DNA of 64,000 nt from Alphaproteobacteria bacterium (GTDB lineage Bacteria; Pseudomonadota; Alphaproteobacteria; JACAEB01), in NCBI GenBank assembly GCA_024236075.1, contig JACKLE010000001.1, positions 186,001-250,000 on the forward strand, read 5' to 3'. Positions within the stretch are counted from its first letter, which is position 1. Each line of letters opens with the position of its first letter. This document shows positions 18,491 to 27,645 of this stretch, piece after piece. The translations under genes were made by a program, and so were the position numbers. Under the pieces are notes generated by a model. That model made no database searches. It saw only the letters and a program-made list of their open reading frames with translations, and was not told where the DNA came from.

Positions 18491-20128
18491 TTGTCGCTCA
18501 AGGACCTCTTTGCTCATCCGCGCTGGCGCGGCGAGGACGCACTCGCCGACGAGGCGGTGGGCTTTGCGGGCGGCCAGCTCGTGCGCAGCGCCTGTATCCT
18601 CCTCTTCTGGCCGCTCCTGTCCTCGCTCCTCGGCTCGTCGGGACGATTCGCGCCGCTCGTGATCGTGCTGCTCGTTCTACCGCCCGTCGTCGCCTTCGTG
18701 CCCCGCTTTTCGGGCTCCCTCACTTTCGCGCGCACGGTCTCGCTCGCCGTGACGCTGAGCGTTCTCGCGCTGCTGCGCGTCGAGCTGGTGGGCGCCGGAG
18801 CGAACGTGCTTCAGCCGGGCGAGCTGGCGGCGCTCGGCCTTTCCATCGCCGCCCTCGCGAGCGGGCTCCTCGCGAGCGCCGTCGCCGCCGTCGTCAAATG
18901 GGTCGAGGCCCGCCCGCCGCGCGCGCGCGCCGCGCCGAGCGGCGCCGCGAATCTTCTCGATCTGGCCGTCGACGTGCATCTGCGCCAGGCGGCGACCGGC
19001 GAGATTCTCGAGGCGTCCGCGGCGGCGCGCGCCGTCCTCGGCAGAGCCCCGGAGGAGCTTCTCGGCAGGCGTCTCGTCGAGCTCGCCCATCCCGAGGATT
19101 GCGGCGCCGTCGAGAGCGCGGTCACGCGGGCCGGCCATTTCGGGGCGGCGGCTCGCGCCGCGGTGCGGCTGCGCCATGCGGAAGGGCACGACGTCTGGAT
19201 CGATCTGCGCTGCCGGCCGCTGGTGCCCGCGGGCGAGGGGGCCTTCGTCCCGAGCGGCTCGGCCGACCGCGAGCATGCGGCCTCGGCCTTCGAGACGATC
19301 GCGGTCTTGCGCGAGGCCGGCGAGGAGCGGCGCTATCACGAGGCGCTCGTCTCGGCGCGCGAGGAGGCCCTGTCGGCCAATCACGCCAAGTCGCGCTTCC
19401 TCGCCAATATGAGCCATGAGCTCCGGACCCCCCTCAACGCCGTCATCGGCTTCTCCGAGGTCATGACGCGGGAAATCTTCGGCCCCCTGAGCGCGAAATA
19501 TCTCGAATATGCCCAGCACATCCATCGCAGCGGCCTCCACCTCCTCGACCTCATCAACGACATCCTCGACATGTCGAAGATCGAGGCGGGGAAATGGGAG
19601 CTGCGGGTCGAGCGCTTCCGCGCGGCCGACCTCATCGGCGAGGCGCTCGAAATCGTCTCGCTCGCCGCGCGCCACAAGGACGTCGCCGTGACGGCCGAGA
19701 TCGAGCCGGCGGCGGCCGAGATCGAGGCCGATCGCCGGGCGCTGAAGCAGATCCTCCTCAACCTTCTCTCGAACGCGATCAAGTTCACGCCTGCCGAGGG
19801 CCAGGTGACGATCGCGATCGAGCTGGGGACAGACGAGACGCGCCTCATCGTGCGCGATACCGGCGCGGGCATCGCGCCCGACGCGCTGGAGCGCCTGTGC
19901 GCGCCCTTCGAGCAGGCCGGCGGAGACCTTCTCTCCCGCGAAAAAGGCACCGGGCTCGGCCTCGCGCTCGTCAAGTCGCTGACCGAGCTGCACGGCGGCG
20001 AGGTCGCGATCCGCAGCGCACCGGGCGAAGGCACCGAGGTCTCGATCGCGCTGCCGCGCATGGCCGTCTCGCGTGCGCGCGGCCTGCAGGAGGACGGCGC
20101 GCCTTGCCTCGAAAGGGGGGCCGCTTGA
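18491..20128 (+). CDS. PAS-domain membrane sensor histidine kinase
   Basis: A 545-aa kinase. Residues ~25-135 form several membrane helices. A PAS domain follows at about 155-280 (GEILEASAAARAVLGRAPEELLG). HisKA has SRFLANMSHELRTPLNAVIG with phospho-acceptor His309. HATPase_c has the N-box NLLSNAIKFTP, G1 DTGAGI and G2 GTGLGLALVKSL. It resembles the PleC/DivJ-like group of alphaproteobacterial kinases in its catalytic core. No response regulator is adjacent. The start is TTG 18491 with GAGGG six bases upstream; no ATG precedes the conserved N-terminus. Confidence 0.92.
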   Translation: MSLKDLFAHPRWRGEDALADEAVGFAGGQLVRSACILLFWPLLSSLLGSSGRFAPLVIVLLVLPPVVAFVPRFSGSLTFARTVSLAVTLSVLALLRVELVGAGANVLQPGELAALGLSIAALASGLLASAVAAVVKWVEARPPRARAAPSGAANLLDLAVDVHLRQAATGEILEASAAARAVLGRAPEELLGRRLVELAHPEDCGAVESAVTRAGHFGAAARAAVRLRHAEGHDVWIDLRCRPLVPAGEGAFVPSGSADREHAASAFETIAVLREAGEERRYHEALVSAREEALSANHAKSRFLANMSHELRTPLNAVIGFSEVMTREIFGPLSAKYLEYAQHIHRSGLHLLDLINDILDMSKIEAGKWELRVERFRAADLIGEALEIVSLAARHKDVAVTAEIEPAAAEIEADRRALKQILLNLLSNAIKFTPAEGQVTIAIELGTDETRLIVRDTGAGIAPDALERLCAPFEQAGGDLLSREKGTGLGLALVKSLTELHGGEVAIRSAPGEGTEVSIALPRMAVSRARGLQEDGAPCLERGAA

Positions 20129-20183
20129 AGATCGCCCTTGTCTCCCGACAGCCGCGCCGCGATTGCGCCCACAGCCGGACGCC

Positions 20184-20519
20184 ATGGAACCCACCCTCAC
20201 CGCCGATCTCTGGGTTGCGGCCTATATTCGCCGCCTTGCGAGCCAGGCCGTGCCGGCCTTCGTCGCGCGGCGCGGCGAGCGCACGGCGGGAGCAGTGCTC
20301 CTCCGCCTCAACGGCCTCGCCGGAAGCTCGCTTCTTCTCGAGCGCGCGCGCCGCGCGGACGGACGTCTCATCTGGCTCAAGGTCCTGGGTTCCGAGCCTT
20401 GCCCCGACGCGCAATGCGACGCGCATATCGCGCGGGCCGTCGGCCGCGATCCCGATCTCTGGGTGATCGAGGTGGAGGACCGCGCCATGAGGCATTTCCT
20501 CGACGAGCCGGTCGAGTGA
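20184..20519 (+). CDS. DUF1491 family protein
   Basis: A 111-aa cytoplasmic protein with the DUF1491 pattern: LWVAAYIRRLASQAVPAFVA at the start, RGERTAGAVLLRLNG in the middle, and DPDLWVIEVEDRAMRHFLDE at the end. The family is confined mainly to alphaproteobacteria and its function is unknown. The frame is open further upstream, but ATG 20184 begins the conserved region. It lies between the kinase and an unknown small gene on the same strand. Confidence 0.82.
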   Translation: MEPTLTADLWVAAYIRRLASQAVPAFVARRGERTAGAVLLRLNGLAGSSLLLERARRADGRLIWLKVLGSEPCPDAQCDAHIARAVGRDPDLWVIEVEDRAMRHFLDEPVE

Positions 20520-20538
20520 CCTGAGCGGGAGCGATCTC

Positions 20539-20922
20539 ATGCAGTCGCGCTATTTCCTCTTCGCGGACGAAATCTTTCGGCTCGACGAGGCGACCGATCC
20601 GCTGGCCAATCCGCGCTTCCCGCTGACCCGGGAGGCCTATGACCGCATCACCGTCGAGGAGCTGGTCGCGCTGCTGACCGAGACCTTCGCGAACGAGCCG
20701 GAGCTGCCCTTGACGCGTCCGGGCTTCGTCATCGCGGTCGGCCACATGCTCAACGAGAAGGGCGGCGTCAACGCCGTGCGCCCCTCGGGCGAGTCCTGGC
20801 CGGGCGCGGTGAAATGGGCCTTCGTTCCGGAGGCCTCGCTCGCCATGCTGAGCCGGCTGCGCGAGATGGGCGCCCTCACGCCCCAGGTCGTCGAGGAGGC
20901 CGTCTGGTCGCGGGTCGCCTAG
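20539..20922 (+). CDS. Conserved-looking small protein, unknown function
   Basis: A 127-aa acidic cytoplasmic protein (MQSRYFLFADEIFRLDEATD start) with no signal peptide, membrane helix or motif I know. It begins 19 bases after the DUF1491 gene, preceded by GAGCGGGAGCG, and is probably in the same transcript. The stop is 4 bases from the stop of the convergent DUF2336 gene. Confidence 0.7.
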   Translation: MQSRYFLFADEIFRLDEATDPLANPRFPLTREAYDRITVEELVALLTETFANEPELPLTRPGFVIAVGHMLNEKGGVNAVRPSGESWPGAVKWAFVPEASLAMLSRLREMGALTPQVVEEAVWSRVA

Positions 20923-20926
20923 CCGC

Positions 20927-22024
20927 TCACGCGCTTCGGCGCGCGCCCTCGTCCTGGGCCGCCGGGGAATCGCGCCAGTCGTCGAGGATGCGCTCGGCGA
21001 TCGCCTCGCTCACCTCCTCGTAGAGCGAGAGCCGGTCGTAGGTCTCGTGGAGGGAACGCCGTCCCTCCGGTTCGCTCAGCAGCACGAAGGTCGAGAATGT
21101 CGCGCGGTCGATGCCGCAGGCCTTGGCGAAGATGGCCATGGGCTCGCAGCTCGGATCGGCGACGATCTCCTCGGCGCGCGCGAGGCTTATGCCCGCGAGC
21201 CCCGACATGGCGCGGGCGAGCTCCGGCCGCGTGCCGAGACGCAAGATTTCCACGAGCCGGGCCTCCCTCAGGCGCCGGCGCTTGGCCTCGAGCGTGCCCT
21301 GGCGGCGCCAATCCTCGCCTCCCGCCTCGGCGGGCAGCCGCGCCGCGTTCTCCGCGACGATAAATTTGCGCTCGGCGCGGCCCACGACGAGGAAAAGGCG
21401 GTTCATCAGCCCGACCGGCAGGTCGTGACGGGTGAGGAGCGGAATGCGCAGCGCGCGGTTTTCGCGCGCGCTCTCCACCAGCAGGGCGAAGGCCGCCGGG
21501 CCGATATGGGCCTGGTCGTTGGCGAGCAGGCGCAGGATCACCTCCTCCTCGCCGCGCTCGACGAGCGCGAGCGCCACGGGCGCGGCCAGGAAGCGCTGGC
21601 TCGCTATGGCGAGGCGATGGTCGCGCCCGCGCGTGCCGACGATGTCGACGAGATCCTTGTCGGGCAGGATCGGCCCCTTGCGCAAAATCGCCTCGGCGAT
21701 CTCCGGGAGGTCCTCGGCGAGGAGGCGGGCGAGAACGAGCGGGGGCTCGTGGAGGGCGGCGACCCGCCGGGCGAGCGCGCGGCGATGGATCGGCTCGCCG
21801 GACGGCGCGAGGCGGGCGAGGATCTCGCCGATGAGGGCGCGCTCGCTCGGCCCGAGCTTCGGCCAGCGCGCGAGGAAGATGTCGGCGATGTCGGAGAGGA
21901 GGCGGGCCCGCGTCGGTCCCGAGGGCTGGCGCGCGAGATTGAGGAGCGCCGTCAGATGGGCGACCGTATCGGGCTCCTGCGCCCGCGGCGCCGACTTTTG
22001 CCTCAGCATATGGCGGATGAACAT
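20927..22024 (-). CDS. DUF2336 domain protein (helical repeat)
   Basis: A 365-aa all-alpha protein with the DUF2336 pattern: RRALARRVAALHEPPLVLAR, AEAILRKGPILPDKDLVDIV, RDHRLAIASQRFLAAPVALA, then LLANDQAHIGPAAFALLVE. The family is alphaproteobacterial and looks like HEAT-type repeats; some members are reported near cell-cycle or motility signalling. ATG 22024 is chosen (GGGGGT upstream); an upstream ATG at 22084 would add a non-conserved leader. Confidence 0.82.
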   Translation of the reverse strand: MFIRHMLRQKSAPRAQEPDTVAHLTALLNLARQPSGPTRARLLSDIADIFLARWPKLGPSERALIGEILARLAPSGEPIHRRALARRVAALHEPPLVLARLLAEDLPEIAEAILRKGPILPDKDLVDIVGTRGRDHRLAIASQRFLAAPVALALVERGEEEVILRLLANDQAHIGPAAFALLVESARENRALRIPLLTRHDLPVGLMNRLFLVVGRAERKFIVAENAARLPAEAGGEDWRRQGTLEAKRRRLREARLVEILRLGTRPELARAMSGLAGISLARAEEIVADPSCEPMAIFAKACGIDRATFSTFVLLSEPEGRRSLHETYDRLSLYEEVSEAIAERILDDWRDSPAAQDEGARRSA

Positions 22025-22100
22025 CCCGACCCCCACAAAATCTTGTGCGAGTCGATGGTCCTCATGATTCGCGGCGAATCGCAAAGCGCGGGCGGGCGCC

Positions 22101-23426
22101 TCAGCGCGAAAGGCTGTGGGTTACGTCCTCGATCGCGGTCGCGACGATGCCGGCGAGGCGCTCGATCTCGGCCTCGGCGATGACGAAGGGGGGCCCCAGA
22201 AGCAGGCAGTCGCGCAGCGCTCCGTTGCCGGCGGGATAGACGAAGGCGCCGAGCTCGAGCGCGCGGGCGAGCACGCGCTTCTGGACGTTCGCTTCGGCGG
22301 GGAAGGGGCGCAGCGTCTCGCGATCGGCGACCATCTCGAGGCCCACCATGAGCCCGCGCCCGCGGATCTCGGCGACGTGGGGCGACTGGCCGAGGCGCTC
22401 GCCCAGCGCCGCGACGAGATGCGCGCCCAGGCGGGCCGAGCGCGCGACGAGATCCTCGCGCGTCAGGATGGCGAGCACCGCGCTCGCGGCGGCGCAGGCG
22501 CCCGACGTCGCCGAGTAGGTGTAGAACATCGGCGAGGCGCCGCCTTCCTTCAGCGTGTCGGCGATCTCGTCGCGGGCGAAGATGCCGACGATGGGGGCAT
22601 AGCCGCTCGCGAGCCCCTTGCCGGCGACGAGTATGTCGGGCGTCACGCCCCAATGGTCGATCGCGAAGCGCGCGCCCGTGCGCCCGAATCCCGTCATCAC
22701 CTCGTCGGCGATGAAGAGGATGCCGTGGCGCCGGCATACCGCCTCCACTGCCGGCCAATAGTCGTCGGGCGGCACGATCGCGCCGCCGCTCGCGCCCACG
22801 ATGGGCTCGCCGATGAAGGCGGCGACCGTCTCGGGCCCCTCGGCGCGGATGAGCGCGTCGAGCGCCTCGGCCGCGGCCTTGCCGCACGGCATGCCGTCGG
22901 GGCCCGGAACGAAGTGCAGCGGAAACGGCGTCGGCGCCTTGGGGCTCGCCACCAGATAGGGCTCGAGGCCGCGGCGGCGGTCGGGATGGCCGCTGAGCGA
23001 GAGCGTCGCCATGGTGGCGCCGTGATAGGAGATGGCGCGCGAGACGATCTTGTGGCGCGAGGCCTCGCCCCTGGCGAGGTGGTAGTAGCGCACGAGGCGC
23101 AGCGCGAGATCGTTCGCCTCCGCCCCTCCGCAGGCGAAGAGCGCGCGCGGCAGATACGCGGGGAGCCAGTCCTTTCGCAGCGTCTCGACGAGCGCCTTGC
23201 GGTGAGGCGTGGCGTAGGGCGGCAGCGCGTAGGAGATCGCGGTCATCGCCGCCGCGGCGGCGGCGCCCACCTCCGGCCGGCCGTGGCCGACATTCACCGC
23301 GATCGCGCCGCCCGAGCCGTCGAGCACGCGCCGTCCGTCCGCGAGCACGAGCTCGGCGCCTTTCGCGGCGACGATCTCGACCGTCGGGGACGAGGCGTGA
23401 AACGGCCAGAGGGGCGCCTCGTCCAT
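22101..23426 (-). CDS. Class III pyridoxal-phosphate aminotransferase
   Basis: A 441-aa fold-type I transaminase (omega-amino acid:pyruvate / ornithine aminotransferase group). The cofactor motifs are FIADEVMTGFGRTG (Asp to the pyridine N) and VAGKGLASGYAP (Schiff-base Lys). The phosphate-binding GGAEANDLALRL and SYHGATMATLS are also present. The substrate is not predictable. ATG 23426 follows the stop of gene 23440-23814 by 13 bases on the same strand, giving a probable two-gene operon. Confidence 0.93.
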   Translation of the reverse strand: MDEAPLWPFHASSPTVEIVAAKGAELVLADGRRVLDGSGGAIAVNVGHGRPEVGAAAAAAMTAISYALPPYATPHRKALVETLRKDWLPAYLPRALFACGGAEANDLALRLVRYYHLARGEASRHKIVSRAISYHGATMATLSLSGHPDRRRGLEPYLVASPKAPTPFPLHFVPGPDGMPCGKAAAEALDALIRAEGPETVAAFIGEPIVGASGGAIVPPDDYWPAVEAVCRRHGILFIADEVMTGFGRTGARFAIDHWGVTPDILVAGKGLASGYAPIVGIFARDEIADTLKEGGASPMFYTYSATSGACAAASAVLAILTREDLVARSARLGAHLVAALGERLGQSPHVAEIRGRGLMVGLEMVADRETLRPFPAEANVQKRVLARALELGAFVYPAGNGALRDCLLLGPPFVIAEAEIERLAGIVATAIEDVTHSLSR

Positions 23427-23439
23427 AAGCTGTCCGTTG

Positions 23440-23814
23440 TCAGGACCTGCGGAAGCCGGCCCGCACCCAGGCAAAGCCGATGAGGACGATGGCGATCGCC
23501 ACCGCGGGCACGATGCGCTGCTGGATGCGCTCGAAGGCGTCCGAGCGCTTCTGGCGCATATAGTAGAAATAGTTGTCGTGGACGAAGCCCGCCGGATCGA
23601 GATCGAGGCAGGCCTGGAGGTCCTCCTCGGGAAGGACCGTGTCCGTGCCGGGCTTGAGGCCGTAGAGCCGGCTCTCCGTCGCCGGATATTCGCAGAGCCA
23701 GCCCGGCTCGCCCTGGGGGTAGCGCAGATATTTGTAGGTGCCCCAGTCGATGTAGACGCAGGCGCCGATCCACACGATCGCCGCCACGATCAACAGCCGA
23801 ACGACCCCCGACAT
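23440..23814 (-). CDS. Small membrane protein, unknown function
   Basis: A 124-aa protein with an N-terminal helix (VVRLLIVAAIVWIGACVYI), a soluble middle with two Cys (WLCEYPATE, LQACLDLDP), and a C-terminal helix (IVPAVAIAIVLIGFAWV). The middle lies on one side of the membrane, probably the periplasm. ATG 23814 has GGGGAGG 9 bases upstream. No family recognised. Confidence 0.68.
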   Translation of the reverse strand: MSGVVRLLIVAAIVWIGACVYIDWGTYKYLRYPQGEPGWLCEYPATESRLYGLKPGTDTVLPEEDLQACLDLDPAGFVHDNYFYYMRQKRSDAFERIQQRIVPAVAIAIVLIGFAWVRAGFRRS

Positions 23815-23914
23815 AGCGCGATGCCTCCCCAATTGGCTCCCTGAGCCCCCGTCCCAAGGGGGCGGTCCGCAGTCTATCGAGCTTGCCCGCCTGCGTCGAC
23901 AGCGCCGCCCCGGC

Positions 23915-24433
23915 TCAGGCTCCCTCGCCCTGCGCCGAGCGCCGCGCAGCGCCCGCGAGCGCCTCCAGGCGCCAGATGCCGAGGCTCGACAGGAGGACGC
24001 CGGTCGCGAAGAAGACGGCGCCGGGCCGCAGATTGGCGGTCGTGATGAGCTGGCCGTCGAGCACGAGCACGACGAGCGCCATGAGGAAGACGTCCGCCAT
24101 CGACCATTTCGAGAGGATGCCGAGAAGGCCTATCATGCCGAGCGGCGCGCCCCGTTCGGGGGCGAAGGTCGCGACGGTCGCGAGGCCCGCCAGAATCTTG
24201 AGGATGGGAAGGCCCACGGAGAGCACCAGCAGAAGCGCGCCGAGATAGGCCTGGCCCTTGTCGAAGAAGGCGAGAATGCCCTGGAGGATCGCGACCTCGC
24301 TAGTCGCCACCCAGAAGCTGCGGACCGACAGGGCCGGCAGCACGAGCCCCGGGAGGAAGGTGAGAAGCCCGACCACGAGAAGGAAGACGGTGAGCCCGCC
24401 CGGCCGGACGGGCCGTCCCTCGGATGTCGCCAT
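23915..24433 (-). CDS. PqiA-like paraquat-inducible family membrane protein
   Basis: A 172-aa protein with four hydrophobic segments and the PqiA hallmark LGILSKWSMADVFLMALVV. PqiA proteins form part of the PqiABC/Mce-type lipid transport machinery. This is a single-module version (PqiA of E. coli has two), with no pqiB or pqiC nearby. ATG 24433 with GGGGGAG just before it is preferred over earlier in-frame starts. Confidence 0.82.
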   Translation of the reverse strand: MATSEGRPVRPGGLTVFLLVVGLLTFLPGLVLPALSVRSFWVATSEVAILQGILAFFDKGQAYLGALLLVLSVGLPILKILAGLATVATFAPERGAPLGMIGLLGILSKWSMADVFLMALVVLVLDGQLITTANLRPGAVFFATGVLLSSLGIWRLEALAGAARRSAQGEGA

Positions 24434-24501
24434 AGGCTCCCCCATTCCGCCCCGGGCGCCCGTTCGCAAAGCGTTCAGCGCCGCCATGGGAAGCTAGACC
24501 C

Positions 24502-25092
24502 ATGCGCCGCATCCGCACAATCGCGTCTCTCGTCGTCCTGGCCGCGCCGGCCCTCCCGGGCTGCGCGATGCTGGATGTCTTCGAGGCGCCGCGCTCCTCG
24601 CTGATGAGCGAGGAGGTGCTCATCCGCGCCCATCCCTGGGAAGGAGACGGCGCGGACGCGCCCGCCGCCACCGTGCTCGGCGGGCGTTCCGGCAAGCGCT
24701 TCGCGGGACCGGTCGGCGGCCGGGACGCCTATTCCTCGGGCGCCGACACGCCCGAGGCGCGGGACGGCGCGAGCCTCGCCTCGGCCGACGCGCTCGGCGC
24801 CCATATGCGCGACTTCCGGCAATGGGCGCTCGACGTCCTGGCCCTCGACGAGGCGCGGCTGACGCAGGGCGACGAGCGGGCCCGGCGCGCCGTCGCGGCC
24901 AATCACGAGGCGCTCGAGGACGCCCTCACCTCGCTCGACGGCCATATGGAGGACGTGGCGCAGGCCGTGCGCCGGCGCGGCGCGCGCTTGGGACCCGAGC
25001 CGCGCCTCGACGCCGCGCTGGCCCGGCTCGGCGGCGAGCGCGTGGCGCTGGGCGAGGTCGTCGCCGCGCACCGCGAGCTCGTGACGCCCTGA
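24502..25092 (+). CDS. Putative lipoprotein, unknown function
   Basis: A 196-aa protein whose signal ends in the lipobox LPGC (Cys21). The mature part is Ala/Arg/Asp-rich and becomes helical in its second half (from about residue 95 to the end), with heptad-like Leu spacing. No family recognised. It is divergent from the PqiA-like gene, 68 bases apart, and convergent with the PAN-domain gene (stops 1 base apart). Confidence 0.65.
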   Translation: MRRIRTIASLVVLAAPALPGCAMLDVFEAPRSSLMSEEVLIRAHPWEGDGADAPAATVLGGRSGKRFAGPVGGRDAYSSGADTPEARDGASLASADALGAHMRDFRQWALDVLALDEARLTQGDERARRAVAANHEALEDALTSLDGHMEDVAQAVRRRGARLGPEPRLDAALARLGGERVALGEVVAAHRELVTP

Positions 25093-25093
25093 G

Positions 25094-25414
25094 CTACTTG
25101 CCGGCGATGTAGGAGCCGACGGTCAGGCCCGAGACGCAGCAGGGCGACGCGGTGACCATGGGCACGGCCGATTTGAGGTCGCAGTACGGGGCCTTCGAGC
25201 GCACGCCCGGCTTCACATAGGTCCAGGCCTTGCACTTCTCGTCGGCCGCGCAGGCCTTGGCGCAGAGGCCGGCATCGGCGCGCACGGGCGTCACGGTCGC
25301 GTAGGTCGCGCCCCAGCGCTCGGCATTGGCCTCCTGGAACGGTCCCGCGGCAAAGGCCGCGACGGGCCCGAGGAGCCCCAGCGCCAGCCCGAAGATCATG
25401 GTTCTCGCTTGCAT
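25094..25414 (-). CDS. Exported PAN/Apple-domain protein
   Basis: A 106-aa protein with a signal peptide (MIFGLALGLLGPVAAFAAG) and a single PAN/Apple fold: an initial strand (RWGATYATVTPV), then GLCAKACAADEKCKAWTYV and YCDLKSAVP, then a CCVSG turn. PAN domains bind protein or carbohydrate ligands in extracytoplasmic space; this stand-alone form is common in alphaproteobacteria. Confidence 0.82.
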   Translation of the reverse strand: MQARTMIFGLALGLLGPVAAFAAGPFQEANAERWGATYATVTPVRADAGLCAKACAADEKCKAWTYVKPGVRSKAPYCDLKSAVPMVTASPCCVSGLTVGSYIAGK

Positions 25415-25506
25415 CCCGCCCTCCTTGGCTTTGCTGACGCCGAGCCTAGGGCGCGCGCGTTAGGACCGGCCTAACGCAATGCTTCGGATTGGGTCGGGAC
25501 CGGCGG

Positions 25507-25710
25507 CTATTCCTTGTCGGACTCGCCGTTCGGCGTGACGGCGTCGATCGCCGCGCCCGCCACCGTGCCGGTCGCCGAGACGGCCGCGCCGGCGACCGTC
25601 CCGACCGCGCCGATGGTCGCTCCCGCGACCGCGCAGCCCGAGAGCAGGGCGCCGAGGGCCAGGCTCGCCGCAAGGGCGAGGGCGGGGCGGGCATTTCTCG
25701 TCGGGCTCAT
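25507..25710 (-). CDS. Small Gly/Ala-rich lipoprotein
   Basis: A 67-aa protein with a signal ending in the lipobox LLSGC (Cys26). The mature part is a two-fold repeat (VGTVAGAAVSATGTVAGAAIDAV) of small residues followed by a charged tail (NGESDKE). Such peptides are probably envelope lipoproteins; the function is unknown. ATG 25710 has GAGG upstream. Confidence 0.65.
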   Translation of the reverse strand: MSPTRNARPALALAASLALGALLSGCAVAGATIGAVGTVAGAAVSATGTVAGAAIDAVTPNGESDKE

Positions 25711-25965
25711 GGGCAAGGCCTCGTCCTGGGCGTTGGGGACTATCTCCGGCCGGCGCGAATCGCGCGCCGGGGACAAGCATAGGTCCAACCTCTTTCCGCC
25801 CGGCAAAGGGATGGGCGGAATTTGCCGCGGGCCGGCCCGCGAAGGACCGCTAAGATCCGCGAAAGCCCACAAATGGCCATGCGCCGGACCGATCGTTGCC
25901 GGGCCCCGGACGCCGCCCCGCCGAGACGACACCTATCGCGTGTCTCGCGCGCTTCGCCTCGCGCC

Positions 25966-27486
25966 CTAATAGGCCTTGGCGAAGATCGCCTCGGCAACCG
26001 CCGGCTTGCCGGTGAGCACGCAGGGGCCGAGGGATTTCGGCTGGTCGAAGGGCAGGCAGCGGATCGTGACCTTGAGGGCCTTCAGCGTCTCCTGCGTCGC
26101 GTCCTCGCCGCACCAGGGGGCGCGCACGAAGCCGAGGGACGAGGCGAAGGAATTGTCCTCGTCGCCCGAGAAGGCCGCCGTGAAGGCGGCGAGGTCGGCG
26201 ATGTCGGCCCTGAGGCGCCGGTCGCGGAAGGCCCGCGCGGCATGGAGGAGCGAGCCCTGGATGTCGGAGAGGAAGCCGCCGATGCGCAGCGCGATCTCCG
26301 AGTCGGGCAGGATCGCCTTCTTCTCCTCGAGGCGGTCGCGCCGCGTGAAGGCGGCGGTGCGGTTCTCGAGATCGCGCGGGCCGACCTCGAGGATCACCGG
26401 AACGCCCTTGCGCACCCACTCCCAGCGCTTGTCCGGGGCCGGATAGTCGCGCGCGTCGACCTTGGCGCGGATCGGCTCGCCGGAAAAGATCTGCGCCGAG
26501 ACGGCCTTGCAGAGCTCCTCGGCGAACGGCATCACGCGCGCCCGGTCCTCCGCCTCGCGCAGGATGGGCAGGATCACCACCTGGGTCGGCGCGAGGCGGG
26601 GCGGGAGCTTCAGCCCGTTATCGTCCGCATGCGTCATGATGAGCGCGCCGATGAGGCGCGTCGAGACGCCCCATGATGTGGTGTGGCAGAGCTCCCAGTC
26701 GCCCGCCTCGGTCTGATATTTGATGTTCGCCGCGCGCGCGAAATTCTGCCCGAGATAGTGCGAGGTGCCGGCCTGCAGCGCCTTGCCGTCCTGCATCATC
26801 GCCTCGATGCAGTAGGTGTTGACCGCGCCGGGGAAGCGCTCGAATTCCGGCTTCTCGCCGCAGATCACGGGGAAGGCGAGCTCGTCCTCGGCGACCTCGC
26901 GATAGACCTCGAGCATGCGCATGGTCTCCTCGCGCGCATCCTTTTCGTCCGCATGCGCCGTATGGCCCTCCTGCCAGAGGAATTCGGAGGTGCGCAGAAA
27001 GAGGCGCGGGCGCAGCTCCCAGCGCATGACGTTCGCCCACTGATTGACGAGCAAGGGAAGGTCGCGATAGGAGCGCACCCAGTTGGAGAAGGCCTCGCCG
27101 ATGATCGTCTCGGAGGTCGGGCGGATGATGAGCGGCTCTTCCAGCGGCGCGTCGGGAACGAGGCGCCCGTCCTTCGCCGTCAGCCGGTGATGCGTGACGA
27201 CCGCCATCTCCTTGGCGAAGCCCTCGACATGCGCGGCCTCCTTCTCGATGAAGCGCAGGGGGATGAGCAGCGGGAAATAGGCGTTCTCGTGCCCCGTCGC
27301 CTTGAAGCGGCGGTCGAGCGCCCCTTGCAGGCGCTCCCAGATCGCATAGCCCCAGGGCTTGATGACCATGCACCCGCGCACCGGGCTGTTCTCGGCCATG
27401 TCCGCGCCGCGAATGACCGCCTGGTACCAGTCCGGATAGTTCTCCGCCCTCGTCGGGCTGATCGCGGTCTTCTGGGGCTTCGCCAT
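25966..27486 (-). CDS. proS: Prolyl-tRNA synthetase, archaeal/eukaryal type (ProS type 3)
   Basis: A 506-aa class II synthetase that charges tRNA-Pro. Motif 2 region (RWELRPRLFLRTSEFLWQEG), GQNFARAANIKYQ and motif 3 (WGVSTRLIGALIMTHADDNG) are clear. The absence of the bacterial editing (INS) domain between motifs 2 and 3, the C-terminal extension with three Cys (APWCGED, TIRCLPF, GPCVLTG), and a terminal Tyr (FAKAY-stop) mark the archaeal/eukaryal-type enzyme, not the usual bacterial ProRS. The fourth zinc-site Cys of that extension is not obvious, so zinc binding is doubtful. ATG 27486 has AAGGAACCGAC upstream. Confidence 0.95.
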   Translation of the reverse strand: MAKPQKTAISPTRAENYPDWYQAVIRGADMAENSPVRGCMVIKPWGYAIWERLQGALDRRFKATGHENAYFPLLIPLRFIEKEAAHVEGFAKEMAVVTHHRLTAKDGRLVPDAPLEEPLIIRPTSETIIGEAFSNWVRSYRDLPLLVNQWANVMRWELRPRLFLRTSEFLWQEGHTAHADEKDAREETMRMLEVYREVAEDELAFPVICGEKPEFERFPGAVNTYCIEAMMQDGKALQAGTSHYLGQNFARAANIKYQTEAGDWELCHTTSWGVSTRLIGALIMTHADDNGLKLPPRLAPTQVVILPILREAEDRARVMPFAEELCKAVSAQIFSGEPIRAKVDARDYPAPDKRWEWVRKGVPVILEVGPRDLENRTAAFTRRDRLEEKKAILPDSEIALRIGGFLSDIQGSLLHAARAFRDRRLRADIADLAAFTAAFSGDEDNSFASSLGFVRAPWCGEDATQETLKALKVTIRCLPFDQPKSLGPCVLTGKPAVAEAIFAKAY

Positions 27487-27645
27487 GTCGGTTCCTTCGG
27501 TGCCGGCGGGATTCGCGAGGCGGCGATTATCGGCGCGGGCGGGCGCACGGCTCAAGGGGGCGGGGGTCCCAGCGCCGCCGTCTCTCCCATTTCAATGGCT
27601 TGCCAATCGCGTGTTGGGGGCTCAATTCTGGGCCGAAGCTACATG

